Of a stretch of 38,816 nucleotides of DNA, positions 7,609 to 16,805 are shown one piece after another. Source of the DNA: Lachnobacterium bovis (lineage in GTDB: Bacteria > Bacillota > Clostridia > Lachnospirales > Lachnospiraceae). The translations under genes were made by a program, and so were the position numbers. The stretch lies in assembly GCF_900111325.1 (NCBI RefSeq), contig NZ_FOGW01000014.1, forward strand, positions 1 to 38,816. Reading direction: 5' to 3'. The notes beneath the pieces were generated by a model, which saw only the letters and a program-made list of their open reading frames with translations, was not told the origin of the DNA and made no database searches. Position 1 is the first letter of the stretch; the number at the start of each line of letters is the position of its first letter.

Positions 7609-8547
7609 ATGCGAAAAATACTTAGACTAGTTCAATTTGATATAAGGAGAAATTATTTATCATATATGATTATAATACTTAATGTTATTGCACTTTTTTT
7701 TTGTGTAAAATATAGTATTAGAACATATAAAGGGGCAACTGCTGAAATAGCTGAAGATAATCGCTACATCAATTTATGGGATATAAGTGATATAAAAGAT
7801 ACTACAGATTTTTTTAAAGACTTGCTTTTGGTAAAAAAAATTAATTTTGATTCAATTGAATTGGATTTTGAAAGTGACAATGAAAATGATCAATCTCTTT
7901 CTGTTAGACCGTATTTTTCTGCAAAATATAATAAATTAAATCCCAATTTAGAAAACAAACTTATCTCAGGACGAATATTTACGGAAAAAGAAATCAAATC
8001 TGAGGAACATATAGCGATAGTTGATAAATATGTTTGGGATGCAATTGGCAAAAAAGATACAATCAACATATATTCTGTAAAATATAGAATAGTAGGAATT
8101 GCTGATTTGTACACTTCGGAAGAAAAAATAATTATTCCATATAATTTCACCCTTCAAAACTGTAGTATTGATTATGCTAGAGCAACTATTAAATCTACAA
8201 AATATTATAAAAAGGTATATCATGATGTAGAAAAAATTGTGAGGAAATATTTAAACAATAATTCGGAAATTGAGACTGTTATGAATAATTATAGTGACAC
8301 TTCTTTGGAGTATGGAAGAACATTTTTGGTGGTTTCAGTTTTTGTCATTATTACTGTTGCCGCGTCAATTGTAAATTTACTATATATTGTTAAAATGTTC
8401 AAACGACAAAATGAGACAATTAATAGAATATACTTTAGACTTGGAATCGACAGAAAAACCCAAATAATTATTAGAACAGTTGTAAATGCATATTTTGCAA
8501 CTGTTCTGATGTTGATAATATTTTTATTAAGGAGTGCTAATTTGTAA
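7609..8547 (+). CDS. MacB/FtsX-like ABC transporter permease, short form
   Basis: A 312-residue protein with an N-terminal membrane helix (about 17-37), a large extracytoplasmic segment of about 200 residues resembling the MacB periplasmic core (SGRIFTEKEI, then YRIVGIADL), and two C-terminal helices (about 241-262, 288-306). Typical FtsX-type permeases have three C-terminal helices, so this one is one helix short. Its stop codon overlaps the ATG of the second permease by one base, indicating coupling. A GGGAG site lies 6 nt before the chosen ATG; an out-of-frame ATG four bases upstream gives only a six-residue peptide. Likely half of a heterodimeric exporter with the next two genes. The substrate cannot be determined. 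Confidence 0.75.
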   Translation: MRKILRLVQFDIRRNYLSYMIIILNVIALFFCVKYSIRTYKGATAEIAEDNRYINLWDISDIKDTTDFFKDLLLVKKINFDSIELDFESDNENDQSLSVRPYFSAKYNKLNPNLENKLISGRIFTEKEIKSEEHIAIVDKYVWDAIGKKDTINIYSVKYRIVGIADLYTSEEKIIIPYNFTLQNCSIDYARATIKSTKYYKKVYHDVEKIVRKYLNNNSEIETVMNNYSDTSLEYGRTFLVVSVFVIITVAASIVNLLYIVKMFKRQNETINRIYFRLGIDRKTQIIIRTVVNAYFATVLMLIIFLLRSANL

Positions 8548-9746
8548 TGTTAAATACTTATAAAAGATATGTTTATATAAATAAAAATTATATGAAAGTG
8601 AATAGAATAGCACTCTGGATTTTATTATCATTAACGGTTGTAATTACAATAGCTGTTTCTGTAATTTTTTCAAAAGTTTATACTTCCTACAATGAAAAAA
8701 AAATATATTATCAATTAGCAAAAAATAATATTTCTTGTATTAGCTGTCCTATAAAGGAGGTGGACAAGAAAAAGTTATATAAAAGTACACAAAAAGCTAG
8801 TAGTTCAGAAAAGTATTTAAAGATGTTTCTTAAAGACCAATCTAAAGGAAACGATAAAGTCGAATTTATCAGTAAATGTTATTTTCGAATACCAATAACT
8901 GGAACCAAAAAACAATATTTTGCTTATAAAATGGATTCAAATTTTGCAAAGTATATAAAATATGATTTATTATTTGGAAAGTGGTTTAATACTAATAAGG
9001 AGCAAAATTCTTATGACTCAATAAATGAATTTCAGGCTATTGTTTCAAGAGAAATGTTGTTTGAATATAAATTGAATCATTCTTATAAGATTACTTTGGG
9101 GAATGGAAAAAAAGTAAATGTTAGAATTATAGGAATATTAAAAAATGATTTTATTTTTCAAAAAAACTTTGTCGATGAATGCAACAACGGAATGATAATT
9201 CTAGATGACAAAAATCAATTAAATTTTCCCGAAACTATGGAAACCTATACTTCTGATTATGTGACATATGTGTCTTGTCAGATAAAAGGATCTCAAAAAG
9301 CTTTGAAGAATTTTTGGAAAGGGAAGAACCGGGAAGAAAATGATTCAACTTTTTATTATAATCATCAAATATTAAAAGACGAACTTGATACATTAAAATC
9401 TTTGTTGGAGCTTGCTATAAGTCTTTTTGCTATACAGATAATTGGAATTTTTGGCTATTTTGTAAATTTGATTAATAAGGAGAAAGAAAAAATATTAATT
9501 TACAAAAGAGTCGGTGCGAAAGATTCGGACATAAGAAGAATATATTTAGTGGATACAATACGATTTATTGCTTTACCTGAAATAATTACAACGGCTTTTA
9601 TATATCTATTTGGTGAAATATTTTCTTTAGAACGTAGATTTCAATTTAACATAATAATGCTAGTAATAATATTATTAGAGCTGTTAATTTCAAGTTTGAT
9701 TATTTCGCATAAGATAAAAACAATTAATTTGACTGGGAAGGAATAG
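8547..9746 (+). CDS. MacB/FtsX-like ABC transporter permease
   Basis: A 399-residue protein with the full 1+3 helix pattern of MacB-type permeases: one helix at about 22-45, a roughly 230-residue external domain, then helices near 289-311, 335-358 and 368-390. The cytoplasmic stretch after the second helix, LINKEKEKILIYKRVGAKDSDIRR (split here), is the usual FtsX coupling region (KRVGAKDSDI resembles the LRxLGxxxxxI motif). The external domain contains two cysteines close together (ISCISCPIK). It overlaps the preceding permease by one base and is 6 bp from the ATPase. MacB-like systems export peptides or act as mechanotransmitters; which applies here is unknown. Confidence 0.8.
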   Translation: MLNTYKRYVYINKNYMKVNRIALWILLSLTVVITIAVSVIFSKVYTSYNEKKIYYQLAKNNISCISCPIKEVDKKKLYKSTQKASSSEKYLKMFLKDQSKGNDKVEFISKCYFRIPITGTKKQYFAYKMDSNFAKYIKYDLLFGKWFNTNKEQNSYDSINEFQAIVSREMLFEYKLNHSYKITLGNGKKVNVRIIGILKNDFIFQKNFVDECNNGMIILDDKNQLNFPETMETYTSDYVTYVSCQIKGSQKALKNFWKGKNREENDSTFYYNHQILKDELDTLKSLLELAISLFAIQIIGIFGYFVNLINKEKEKILIYKRVGAKDSDIRRIYLVDTIRFIALPEIITTAFIYLFGEIFSLERRFQFNIIMLVIILLELLISSLIISHKIKTINLTGKE

Positions 9747-9752
9747 TATACG

Positions 9753-10484
9753 ATGAACATTAGGAATATAAATCAGAAGCAATATCTTAGGCAAAAACAA
9801 GAGCATGATAGAAGAAAAAAAATATTGTCATTAAAAAATATAAAAAAAATCAGCAACGGAACAACGATTTTAGATGATGTTTCTGTAGACTTTTATGAAA
9901 GCGAGATGGTAGGAATCTATGGAGAATCTGGTGCTGGAAAAACTAGTTTATTAAATATTATTGGATGTTTTGATAATGATTTTACCGGCCATGTACTCAT
10001 GGAAGATATCAATATTGAGAATTTATCTTCAGATCAAAAAGCTTATATTCGCAATAAAAAAATTGGTTTTGTAGTTCAGGATTTTTCTTTAATTGAAGAA
10101 ATGACAGTTTACGACAATGTTGCACTTACTTTACTTTTTGACAAAAGTGTTTCCTTTGTCAACATAAGAAGTAAAATAGTTGAGGCACTCGATAAAGTCG
10201 GAATGAAAAAATATATAAACAAAAAAATAAAATTAATGTCTGGTGGCGAAAAACAAAGAATTGCAATTGCTAGAGCTATTGTAAACGAACCTGATATTTT
10301 AATAGCCGATGAACCAACAGGTGCATTAGATAGCAAAAACACACAAAAGATAATGGAATTGTTTTTGCAATTAAATAAACAGTTTAACACGACAGTTATA
10401 TTAGTTAGCCATGATATGAATTGCATAAATATGTGCTATAGAAAAATCAAAATGGAGGATGGACACATTGAAAGCGATGAATAA
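9753..10484 (+). CDS. ABC transporter ATP-binding protein (LolD/MacB type)
   Basis: All ATPase motifs are intact in 243 residues: Walker A GESGAGKT (57-64), Q-loop Q109, signature MSGGEKQR (162-169), Walker B ILIADEP (182-188), ALD D-loop (191-193) and switch H220. The PTGALD form is diagnostic of the LolD/MacB/SalX branch, which pairs with FtsX-type permeases. About 25 residues precede the usual start of the domain and are basic and glutamine-rich; a later start is possible but no better ribosome site is seen. Third gene of the operon, followed by a strong terminator. No two-component system, immunity gene or peptide precursor is adjacent, so calling it a bacteriocin exporter would be a guess. 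Confidence 0.93.
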   Translation: MNIRNINQKQYLRQKQEHDRRKKILSLKNIKKISNGTTILDDVSVDFYESEMVGIYGESGAGKTSLLNIIGCFDNDFTGHVLMEDINIENLSSDQKAYIRNKKIGFVVQDFSLIEEMTVYDNVALTLLFDKSVSFVNIRSKIVEALDKVGMKKYINKKIKLMSGGEKQRIAIARAIVNEPDILIADEPTGALDSKNTQKIMELFLQLNKQFNTTVILVSHDMNCINMCYRKIKMEDGHIESDE

Positions 10485-10555
10485 ATGCAATAATATCAGA
10501 AAAAATTAGGCTTATGGATATATACGGTGAGTGTTAATTATTTTAAATTATATAC

Positions 10556-10616
10556 AAAAAGGTAGCTTTTTGTTATTTGAGGAATCACCTCATTTTAGCA
10601 AAGAGTTACCTTTTTT
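10556..10616 (+). terminator. Long-stem terminator of the ABC operon
   Basis: AAAAAGGTA (10556-10564) pairs with TACCTTTTT (10607-10615). Inner segments CTTTTTG/CAAAGAG and TGAGG/CCTCA extend the stem almost continuously to a 5-nt loop, and TTTTTTATTTTTTAT follows. Located 71 bp after the ATPase stop. Confidence 0.85.
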
Positions 10617-10965
10617 ATTTTTTATGTTTTTATATATAGTTAAGGAAACGAACAGAATACGTGGTTTTTTATTATTTCAAATCCTATTTAAAAAATATCA
10701 CAAAAAGTCAAATGATTAACAATGGAAAGTGGAAACTATGACAATAAAAAACTTTATTTGATAAAAAAATGAAATAAAAAATATAAAATTAAAGAAATTT
10801 AAAATTATACATAAAAAAATATAGGAAATATTTATATTTCTTTATTTTTTTAAAAATATAAAAATGCCTAAAAATAAGGCTTTGCAGGAAACGTAATTAT
10901 AAAAATTAATAATTGTTTAAAATAATAAAGCAAAAAAAGAATACTAAAGAATTTTAATAATAGAC

Positions 10966-10994
10966 TTGACATTTTATCGAAAGTGGTTTACCAT
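10966..10994 (+). promoter_or_regulatory. Promoter of the fatty acid synthesis operon
   Basis: A perfect TTGACA (10966-10971), 17-bp spacer and TACCAT (10989-10994) lie 62 bp before acpP. It is the only strong promoter found before the fabZ-marR gap, consistent with one long transcript for the twelve genes. Confidence 0.75.
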
Positions 10995-11000
10995 CTAAAC
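10986..11000. promoter_or_regulatory. Dyad operator overlapping the fatty acid operon -10 box
   Basis: GTTTA-CCATC-TAAAC is a 15-bp inverted repeat that covers the -10 hexamer, so a bound protein would block transcription. Its GTTT..AAAC arms resemble those of FabT operators in lactic acid bacteria, and a MarR/FabT-like gene closes this gene cluster. Binding is inferred. Confidence 0.55.
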
Positions 11001-11056
11001 TAATTTAATAAAAAAACTTAATTTAATAAAATTTAAAGAAGAATGGAGAACAAAAA

Positions 11057-11290
11057 ATGAATTTTGAAAAAGTAAGAGACGTTATCGTAGAAACAGTTAA
11101 TTTAAACCCAGAGGAAATCAAATTAGAGTCTAATTTAAAAGAGAACTTGAACTTAGATTCATTAGACGCAGTAGAACTTAACATGGCTCTTGAAGAAGCT
11201 TTTGAAATTACAATTGATGATGAAGAACTTATGAAATTCGTTACAGTTAAAGATATCGTAGATTATATTGATGCTCACGTTGCAGCATAA
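11057..11290 (+). CDS. acpP: Acyl carrier protein
   Basis: Carries growing acyl chains on a phosphopantetheine arm. The attachment motif NLDSLDAVEL is present with the modified serine at S35. The 77-residue acidic protein has the usual length and composition. GAATGGAGAA lies before the ATG. It leads the fatty acid operon, giving the most abundant protein of the pathway the promoter-proximal place. No ACP synthase (acpS) gene is in the window. Confidence 0.97.
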   Translation: MNFEKVRDVIVETVNLNPEEIKLESNLKENLNLDSLDAVELNMALEEAFEITIDDEELMKFVTVKDIVDYIDAHVAA

Positions 11291-11340
11291 TTAATTGCAA
11301 TTAATAACTAGTAGGAACTAGTAAAAGAAAAGAGGACAAC

Positions 11341-11793
11341 ATGAAAACTTCTGAAATTTATGAGCTTATTGAAAAAATAGAAACATCAAAAATTAGTGAG
11401 TTTGAATATAGCAATGGAGATTTTAGTGTTTCGATAAAAAAAGAGCCAAAAAATACTATTGTACAAACAATGCCAATTAGCAATGATTCATCAGCTACTA
11501 AATCAATAACAGTTGATGTAGATACATCATCTAGCAAGAAGGTTGAAACTAGTAATGATAAAGCTATCAAAGCTCCTTTAGTAGGTACTTTTTATAGAGC
11601 ATCTGCTCCTGGCGAAAAACCATTTGTTATGATTGGTCAAAAGATTAAAAAAGGTGATGTAATCGGTATTATTGAGGCAATGAAAATGATGAATGATATC
11701 GTAGCAACAGAAGATGGTGTTGTTACTTCGATTGATGTAGAAGATGGAAAAATGGTAGAATTCGATCAACCACTTTTACATTACCAACAATAA
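11341..11793 (+). CDS. accB: Acetyl-CoA carboxylase biotin carboxyl carrier protein
   Basis: Biotin carrier of acetyl-CoA carboxylase, shuttling CO2 from AccC to AccDA. The biotinylation motif IEAMKMMND places the biotin on K115, within a C-terminal biotinyl domain (about 74-150) that begins with IKAPLVGTFYRASAPGE. A low-complexity Ser/Thr linker joins it to the N-terminal dimerisation part (1-40). Length 150 is normal. It is 50 bp after acpP and 26 bp before accC, with AAGAGGA upstream. Confidence 0.96.
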   Translation: MKTSEIYELIEKIETSKISEFEYSNGDFSVSIKKEPKNTIVQTMPISNDSSATKSITVDVDTSSSKKVETSNDKAIKAPLVGTFYRASAPGEKPFVMIGQKIKKGDVIGIIEAMKMMNDIVATEDGVVTSIDVEDGKMVEFDQPLLHYQQ

Positions 11794-11819
11794 TTTAGCA
11801 AATCTTACATGGAGGAAAA

Positions 11820-13169
11820 ATGTTTAAAAGAATTTTAATTGCAAACCGTGGTGAGATTGCTTTAAGAATTATTAGATGTTGTAGAGAAATGGGAATTGAA
11901 ACAGTAGTCGTTTATTCGACAGAGGATAAGGATTCTCTTCCCGTTATTCTCGCAACAAAAGCGGTCTGTATCGGTCCAGCAAAATCAAAAGATAGTTATT
12001 TAAATGAAGATGTATTAATAGAGACTGCAAAGTTGACAGAAGCTGATGCTATCCACCCAGGATATGGTTTTTTATCAGAAAATGCAGAGTTCGCACAAAA
12101 ATGTGAAGATAATGGTATTAATTTTATTGGACCTAATTCATTTATCATAAATGGTATGGGAGATAAACAAAATGCCAGAAAGTTAATGATAAAAAATGGG
12201 GTACCGGTTGTACCAGGTTCAAAGAGCTTGGTTAATACTTGGGAAGAAGCAAGTAAAATTGCTGATGAAATCGGATATCCAGTATTGATAAAGGCATCTG
12301 CAGGCGGTGGCGGTAAAGGAATGCGAAAGGCTTTTTCACCAGATGAAATCAAGTCGGCTTATGAAACGGCAAAAGCAGAAACTTTAGCGGCATTTAACAA
12401 CGGTGATATGTATGTAGAAAAATTAATAGTTAATCCACATCATATTGAAGTTCAAATCTTAGCAGACAAATATGGCAACATGGTTTATTTAGGGGAAAGA
12501 GATTGTTCAATTCAAAGAAATAATCAAAAACTTCTTGAAGAATCACCATCATGGGTTTTAGATGATAAATTAAGACATGAAATGGGACAAGTTGCTTTAA
12601 AAGCTGCAAAAGCTTGTAATTATTACAGCGCTGGTACAGTTGAGTTTGTTTTAGATGAGAAAGGCAATTACTATTTCATTGAAATGAACACAAGAGTTCA
12701 AGTTGAACATCCAGTTACAGAAGTCGTAACAGGTGTAGATATTATCAAAGAGCAAATTAGAATTGCAGCAGGAATGAAATTAAGTTATACCCAAGAAGAT
12801 ATAGAGATAGCAGGTCATGGTATTGAGTGTAGAATTAATGCTCTTACACCAGGTACAGTTAAGTTTGTACATTTTCCAGCAGGATATGGAGTAAGGGTAG
12901 AAAGTTATTTGTATTCAGGATGTAAGGTATCGCCTGTATATGATTCTATGATTGCAAAAATAATTGTTAAAGGTCAATCAAGATTAGAAGCAATAAAACG
13001 AATGAGAAGAGCACTTGAAGAATTAGTGATTGAGGGAATTAAAACAAATGCAGAGTATATGCATATTTTGACATTCCATCCAAGTTTTATTAGTGGAAAT
13101 TACAATACTGGCTTTTACGAAAAAAACAATGAAGAGATAATGAAATGGCTTAATGAGGGTGTTGATTAA
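11820..13169 (+). CDS. accC: Biotin carboxylase subunit of acetyl-CoA carboxylase
   Basis: ATP-dependent carboxylation of the biotin on AccB. The 449-residue protein has the biotin carboxylase N-domain (FKRILIANRGEIALRIIR), ATP-grasp domain with the glycine loop KASAGGGGKGMR, and the catalytic EMNTRVQVEHPVTE stretch, followed by the C-domain (GHGIECRINA). All key residues appear intact. The stop codon overlaps the accD ATG by one base, so the two are translationally coupled. Confidence 0.97.
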   Translation: MFKRILIANRGEIALRIIRCCREMGIETVVVYSTEDKDSLPVILATKAVCIGPAKSKDSYLNEDVLIETAKLTEADAIHPGYGFLSENAEFAQKCEDNGINFIGPNSFIINGMGDKQNARKLMIKNGVPVVPGSKSLVNTWEEASKIADEIGYPVLIKASAGGGGKGMRKAFSPDEIKSAYETAKAETLAAFNNGDMYVEKLIVNPHHIEVQILADKYGNMVYLGERDCSIQRNNQKLLEESPSWVLDDKLRHEMGQVALKAAKACNYYSAGTVEFVLDEKGNYYFIEMNTRVQVEHPVTEVVTGVDIIKEQIRIAAGMKLSYTQEDIEIAGHGIECRINALTPGTVKFVHFPAGYGVRVESYLYSGCKVSPVYDSMIAKIIVKGQSRLEAIKRMRRALEELVIEGIKTNAEYMHILTFHPSFISGNYNTGFYEKNNEEIMKWLNEGVD

Positions 13170-14020
13170 TGGAAATATCAGATATTTTTAAAAATAAAAA
13201 AAATAGACTTGATAAGTTAAGACGTACAAGAAGAAAAGTTGACGTAGAGGAAACTTTAGAATGTAAAAGATGCCATGGTCAATTTGCAAAAAGTGTTTTA
13301 AAGAAAAATTTTATGATTTGTCCAGATTGTAATAAATATTTTTCAATGTCTGCTGAAGATAGAATCCGTTCTATCGCAGATGAAAAGACATTTAAAGAAC
13401 ATTTAAAAGGCATGTATTCAGTAAACCCTATCGATTTTTTAGATTATGACAAAGTAATTGAAAAAAATAAAAATAGATCAAAACGTGATGAAGCTGTTAT
13501 AACAGGTGTTTGTAAAATTAATGGAATCAAATGTGCTATAGCAGTTATGGAATCTCAGTTTATGATGGGAAGCATGGGTACTGTCGTTGGAGAAAGAATT
13601 TCTGCTATAACAGAAGTTGCAGGCAAACATAATTTACCACTTATCATTTTTAGTGCCAGTGGTGGTGCAAGAATGCAAGAGGGAATGTTTTCTTTGATGC
13701 AAATGGCAAAGACATCAACAGTGATTGAAAAATTTAAAGAAAATGGTGGATTATTTTTATCAGTATATACAAATCCAACAACGGGTGGAGTTTCTGCCAG
13801 TTTTGCAGCACTTGGAAATATTTTGATTGCAGAACCGGATGCATTGATTTGTTTTGCAGGACCAAGGGTTATTGAACAGACAATTGGAGAAAAGTTACCA
13901 GAAGGATTCCAACATTCTGAATTTTTATTAAAGAGCGGAATGTTAGATATGATAGTTGAAAGACAAGATTTAAAAGAAACTATACATAGAATTTTGGTCA
14001 TGCATAATTATTTGCCATGA
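13169..14020 (+). CDS. accD: Acetyl-CoA carboxylase carboxyltransferase subunit beta
   Basis: Beta half of the carboxyltransferase that moves CO2 from biotin to acetyl-CoA, giving malonyl-CoA. The N-terminal zinc ribbon is intact: C32, C35, C51 and C54 in CKRC and CPDC. The crotonase-fold core contains FSASGGARMQEGMFSLMQM and the TNPTTGGVSASFA motif. Length 283 is typical. One-base overlap with accC and 14 bp to accA. Confidence 0.97.
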   Translation: MEISDIFKNKKNRLDKLRRTRRKVDVEETLECKRCHGQFAKSVLKKNFMICPDCNKYFSMSAEDRIRSIADEKTFKEHLKGMYSVNPIDFLDYDKVIEKNKNRSKRDEAVITGVCKINGIKCAIAVMESQFMMGSMGTVVGERISAITEVAGKHNLPLIIFSASGGARMQEGMFSLMQMAKTSTVIEKFKENGGLFLSVYTNPTTGGVSASFAALGNILIAEPDALICFAGPRVIEQTIGEKLPEGFQHSEFLLKSGMLDMIVERQDLKETIHRILVMHNYLP

Positions 14021-14034
14021 GAGGTTGAAAAAAG

Positions 14035-14835
14035 ATGAAAGAACTTACAACATATGACAGAGTTCTTATTGCAAGAGATAAAAAAAGACCACAAGTCTCA
14101 AAATACATTGAAGAATTATTTGATGATTTTATCGAATTAAAAGGTGATAGATTATCAGGTGATGATGAGAGTATTCTTGGTGGAATTGCAATGTTTCACG
14201 GAACTCCAGTAACAATAATTGGTCAAAGAAAAGGAAAAAGTCTTGAGGAAAGCATGAGATTTAACTTTGGAATGTGTTCTCCAGAGGGATATAGAAAAGG
14301 TATGCGTCTTATGAAGGAAGCTGAAAGATTTCATAGACCAATAATTACTTTTATAGATACACCAGGAGCTTATCCAGGAAAAGAAGCAGAAGAACATGGA
14401 CAGGCTAATGCTATTGCTGAAAGTATGGCGCTTATGTCTAGTTTGAAAGTTCCAATTATTGCAATAATAACTGGTGAAGGAAACAGCGGTGGTGCACTTG
14501 CGCTTAGTGTCGCAGATAAAATTTGGATGTTAGAAAATTCAATTTTTGCAGTTCTATCTCCAGAAGGTTTTGCATCTATCCTATGGAAAGATGGTTCACT
14601 TGCACCAAAGGCTAGTGAAGTCATGAAAATTACGGCTAAGGAACTTTATGATTTTGGACTTATTGATGATGTTATTGCTGAAGATAGAAATATGTTTAAA
14701 GTCATAGACAAAAAATTGCAAAAAGAAATATCTTCTCTTCAAAAACTCAGTCAAAATACGTTAATAGAAAATAGATATTTAAAGTTTAGAAATATAGATG
14801 AAAAGAAAAAAGCGTTAAAAGTTATAAAAGAATAG
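14035..14835 (+). CDS. accA: Acetyl-CoA carboxylase carboxyltransferase subunit alpha
   Basis: Alpha half of the carboxyltransferase, forming a heterotetramer with AccD. Recognisable motifs are ELKGDR, GRDK-like IGQRKGKS, FGMCSPEGYRKGMRLM, FIDTPGAYPGKEAEEHGQ and GEGNSGGALALSVADK. At 266 residues it is shorter than the E. coli subunit (about 319) because the N-terminal helical segment is reduced, as is usual in Clostridia. GAGAGG precedes the ATG by about 9 nt. Confidence 0.96.
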   Translation: MKELTTYDRVLIARDKKRPQVSKYIEELFDDFIELKGDRLSGDDESILGGIAMFHGTPVTIIGQRKGKSLEESMRFNFGMCSPEGYRKGMRLMKEAERFHRPIITFIDTPGAYPGKEAEEHGQANAIAESMALMSSLKVPIIAIITGEGNSGGALALSVADKIWMLENSIFAVLSPEGFASILWKDGSLAPKASEVMKITAKELYDFGLIDDVIAEDRNMFKVIDKKLQKEISSLQKLSQNTLIENRYLKFRNIDEKKKALKVIKE

Positions 14836-14853
14836 AAGGGTAGGAAATTGTAG

Positions 14854-15801
14854 TTGAAAGGTATAAATATAGTTTCTACAGGAAGATGTTTACCAGAAAA
14901 AGTAATAGATAACGATACATTAAGTACTTTTGTAGATACATCAGATGAATGGATTTACACAAGAACTGGAATTAAAATGCGTCATAAATGTGAAGAAGAA
15001 AGTAATACATTTTTAGCATGTGGTGCAGCAAAAGAAGCATTAAAAAAAGCTAAAGTAAAAGAAAATATAGATGAAAATGATATTGGAGTAGTTATTGTTG
15101 CGACGACAACAGGTGATAATGCTTTTCCATCTACAGCATGTATGGTTGCAAAAGAATTAGGACTTTCAAATGAAATTATTGCATTTGATATTAGCGCAGC
15201 ATGTTCTGGTTTCGTGTACGGATTAGAAATTGTTAGAGGACTATTAATTAATTCCCCTAAAAAATACGGATTGCTAATTGGTAGTGAGCAGATTTCTAAA
15301 ATATTAAATTACGAAGACAGAACAACTTGCGTATTATTCGGTGATGGTGCTGGTGCAGCATTAATCAAATTAGATGATAGCTTGTATGTTCATAAAGCTT
15401 ATGCAGATGGAAATTTTGAAGGATTAAATTGCACAGGTGTTGGTAAAAAAGATAATTACTTACACATGGATGGTAAAGCTGTTTTTAAGGCAGCAGTAAC
15501 CGCATTTGATCAAGCAATAAAAGATGCATTAGATGAGAAAAATTTGACATTAGATGACATAGATCATGTGGTTTGTCATCAGGCTAATGTTAGGATTATA
15601 AATCATGTTGCAAATAAACATAAAGAGAGTAAAGATAAATTTTATGTCAATATTGATAGATATGCCAATACTTCGGCAGCATCAATACCAATTGCATTAG
15701 ATGAGTTATATGAAAACAATAAAATAAAAAAGGGACAAAAAGTATTGCTAGTAGCTTTTGGAGCTGGCTTTACATGGAGTAGTGCAATTTATACTGCTTA
15801 A
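14854..15801 (+). CDS. fabH: Beta-ketoacyl-ACP synthase III
   Basis: Starts chain synthesis by condensing acetyl-CoA (or a branched primer) with malonyl-ACP. The triad is C117 (ISAACSGF), H242 (CHQANVRI) and N272 (YANTSAASIP). The 315-residue length is slightly under the family norm of about 320-330. Translation appears to begin at a TTG: GGGTAGG lies about 8 nt upstream, the product then starts MKGINIVSTGRCLPE like other FabH proteins, and the next in-frame ATG would remove the N-terminal strand. It lies 18 bp after accA. Confidence 0.96.
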   Translation: MKGINIVSTGRCLPEKVIDNDTLSTFVDTSDEWIYTRTGIKMRHKCEEESNTFLACGAAKEALKKAKVKENIDENDIGVVIVATTTGDNAFPSTACMVAKELGLSNEIIAFDISAACSGFVYGLEIVRGLLINSPKKYGLLIGSEQISKILNYEDRTTCVLFGDGAGAALIKLDDSLYVHKAYADGNFEGLNCTGVGKKDNYLHMDGKAVFKAAVTAFDQAIKDALDEKNLTLDDIDHVVCHQANVRIINHVANKHKESKDKFYVNIDRYANTSAASIPIALDELYENNKIKKGQKVLLVAFGAGFTWSSAIYTA

Positions 15802-15871
15802 GTAGTAGGAATGAATTGATTTTTACCCAAGAAGTATTCAATTTTGAGTGAAGGAAAAGGTGGAAGATAAA

Positions 15872-16798
15872 ATGAAATTAAATGAGATTTTAGGTATAAA
15901 ATATCCTTTTATCCAAGGAGGAATGGCAAATATCGCAACAGGTGAGTTTGCAGCTTCAGTATCAAACGCTGGAGGACTTGGACTTATAGCTGCAGGAGGA
16001 ATGACAGTTGATAGTTTAAGAGAAAACATTAGAAAATGTAAAGAATTAACAAATAATCCTTTCGGTGTAAATCTTATGTTAATGCATCCAGCAGCAGATG
16101 AAATGGCTCAAGTTGTTGTAGAAGAGGGTGTAAAAATCGTAACAACAGGTGCAGGTAATCCAGGAAAATATATGGAAGCTTTTAAAGCTGCTGGAATCAA
16201 AGTCTTACCAGTAGTAGCTTCTGTAGCGCTAGCAAAAAGAATGGAAAAATTAGGCGCAGATGCAATTATTGCAGAAGGAACTGAAAGTGGCGGACATGTT
16301 GGAGAAATGACAACTATGACACTTGTTCCACAGATTGTAGATGCAGTTAATATTCCAGTAGTGGCAGCAGGTGGTATTGCTGATGGTAGACAACTTGCAG
16401 CAGCTTTTGCTTTAGGTGCATGTGGTGTTCAGGTTGGAACATGCTTATTAGCCTCTGAGGAATGCCCAATTCACCCAGAATATAAAAACGCCATCTTAAG
16501 AGCTAAGGATAATACAACTGTTGTAACAGGAAGAATTACAGGTACACCAGTTAGAATTATTAAAAACTCAATGGCTAGAGAATACATTAAACAAGAAAAA
16601 AATGGTGCTGACAAGATGGAACTTGAAAAATTCACTTTAGGTTCATTAAGAAGAGCAGTATTTGAAGGTGATGTAAAAACTGGTTCACTTATGGCAGGAC
16701 AGGTTGCAGGTCAAATAAAAGAAATTAAACCAATAAAAGAAATTTTTGAAGATATGTATACAGGCTATGAAAGGACTGTAAACAAATTAGGAGCATAG
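15872..16798 (+). CDS. fabK: Enoyl-ACP reductase II (FMN-dependent)
   Basis: Reduces trans-2-enoyl-ACP in the last step of each elongation round; the flavin type replaces FabI and is triclosan-insensitive in pneumococcus. The 308-residue product starts MKLNEILGIKYPFIQGGMANIATG, a textbook FabK N terminus, with catalytic H142 in GTESGGHVGE and the phosphate-binding VVAAGGIADGRQ stretch. AGGTGG at 15858-15863 lies 8 nt before this ATG; an in-frame GTG at 15848 has no ribosome site and adds a non-conserved tail. A second flavin enzyme of the same superfamily follows after 7 bp. Confidence 0.95.
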   Translation: MKLNEILGIKYPFIQGGMANIATGEFAASVSNAGGLGLIAAGGMTVDSLRENIRKCKELTNNPFGVNLMLMHPAADEMAQVVVEEGVKIVTTGAGNPGKYMEAFKAAGIKVLPVVASVALAKRMEKLGADAIIAEGTESGGHVGEMTTMTLVPQIVDAVNIPVVAAGGIADGRQLAAAFALGACGVQVGTCLLASEECPIHPEYKNAILRAKDNTTVVTGRITGTPVRIIKNSMAREYIKQEKNGADKMELEKFTLGSLRRAVFEGDVKTGSLMAGQVAGQIKEIKPIKEIFEDMYTGYERTVNKLGA

Positions 16799-16805
16799 AA
16801 ATAAA

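Larger units (their letters stand above)
10485..11056. other. 572-bp AT-rich gap between the ABC and fatty acid operons
   Basis: Contains the ABC operon terminator (10556-10616) and the fatty acid operon promoter/operator (10966-11000). The stretch between them is almost entirely A/T with small imperfect hairpins such as GCCT..AGGC near 10865-10881. No convincing gene is present; a 62-codon open frame at 10531-10719 runs through the terminator. Confidence 0.7.

Noticed and set aside
10531..10719. 62-codon plus-strand open frame
   Set aside because: It reads through the terminator stem of the ABC operon and has no ribosome site or recognisable protein features.
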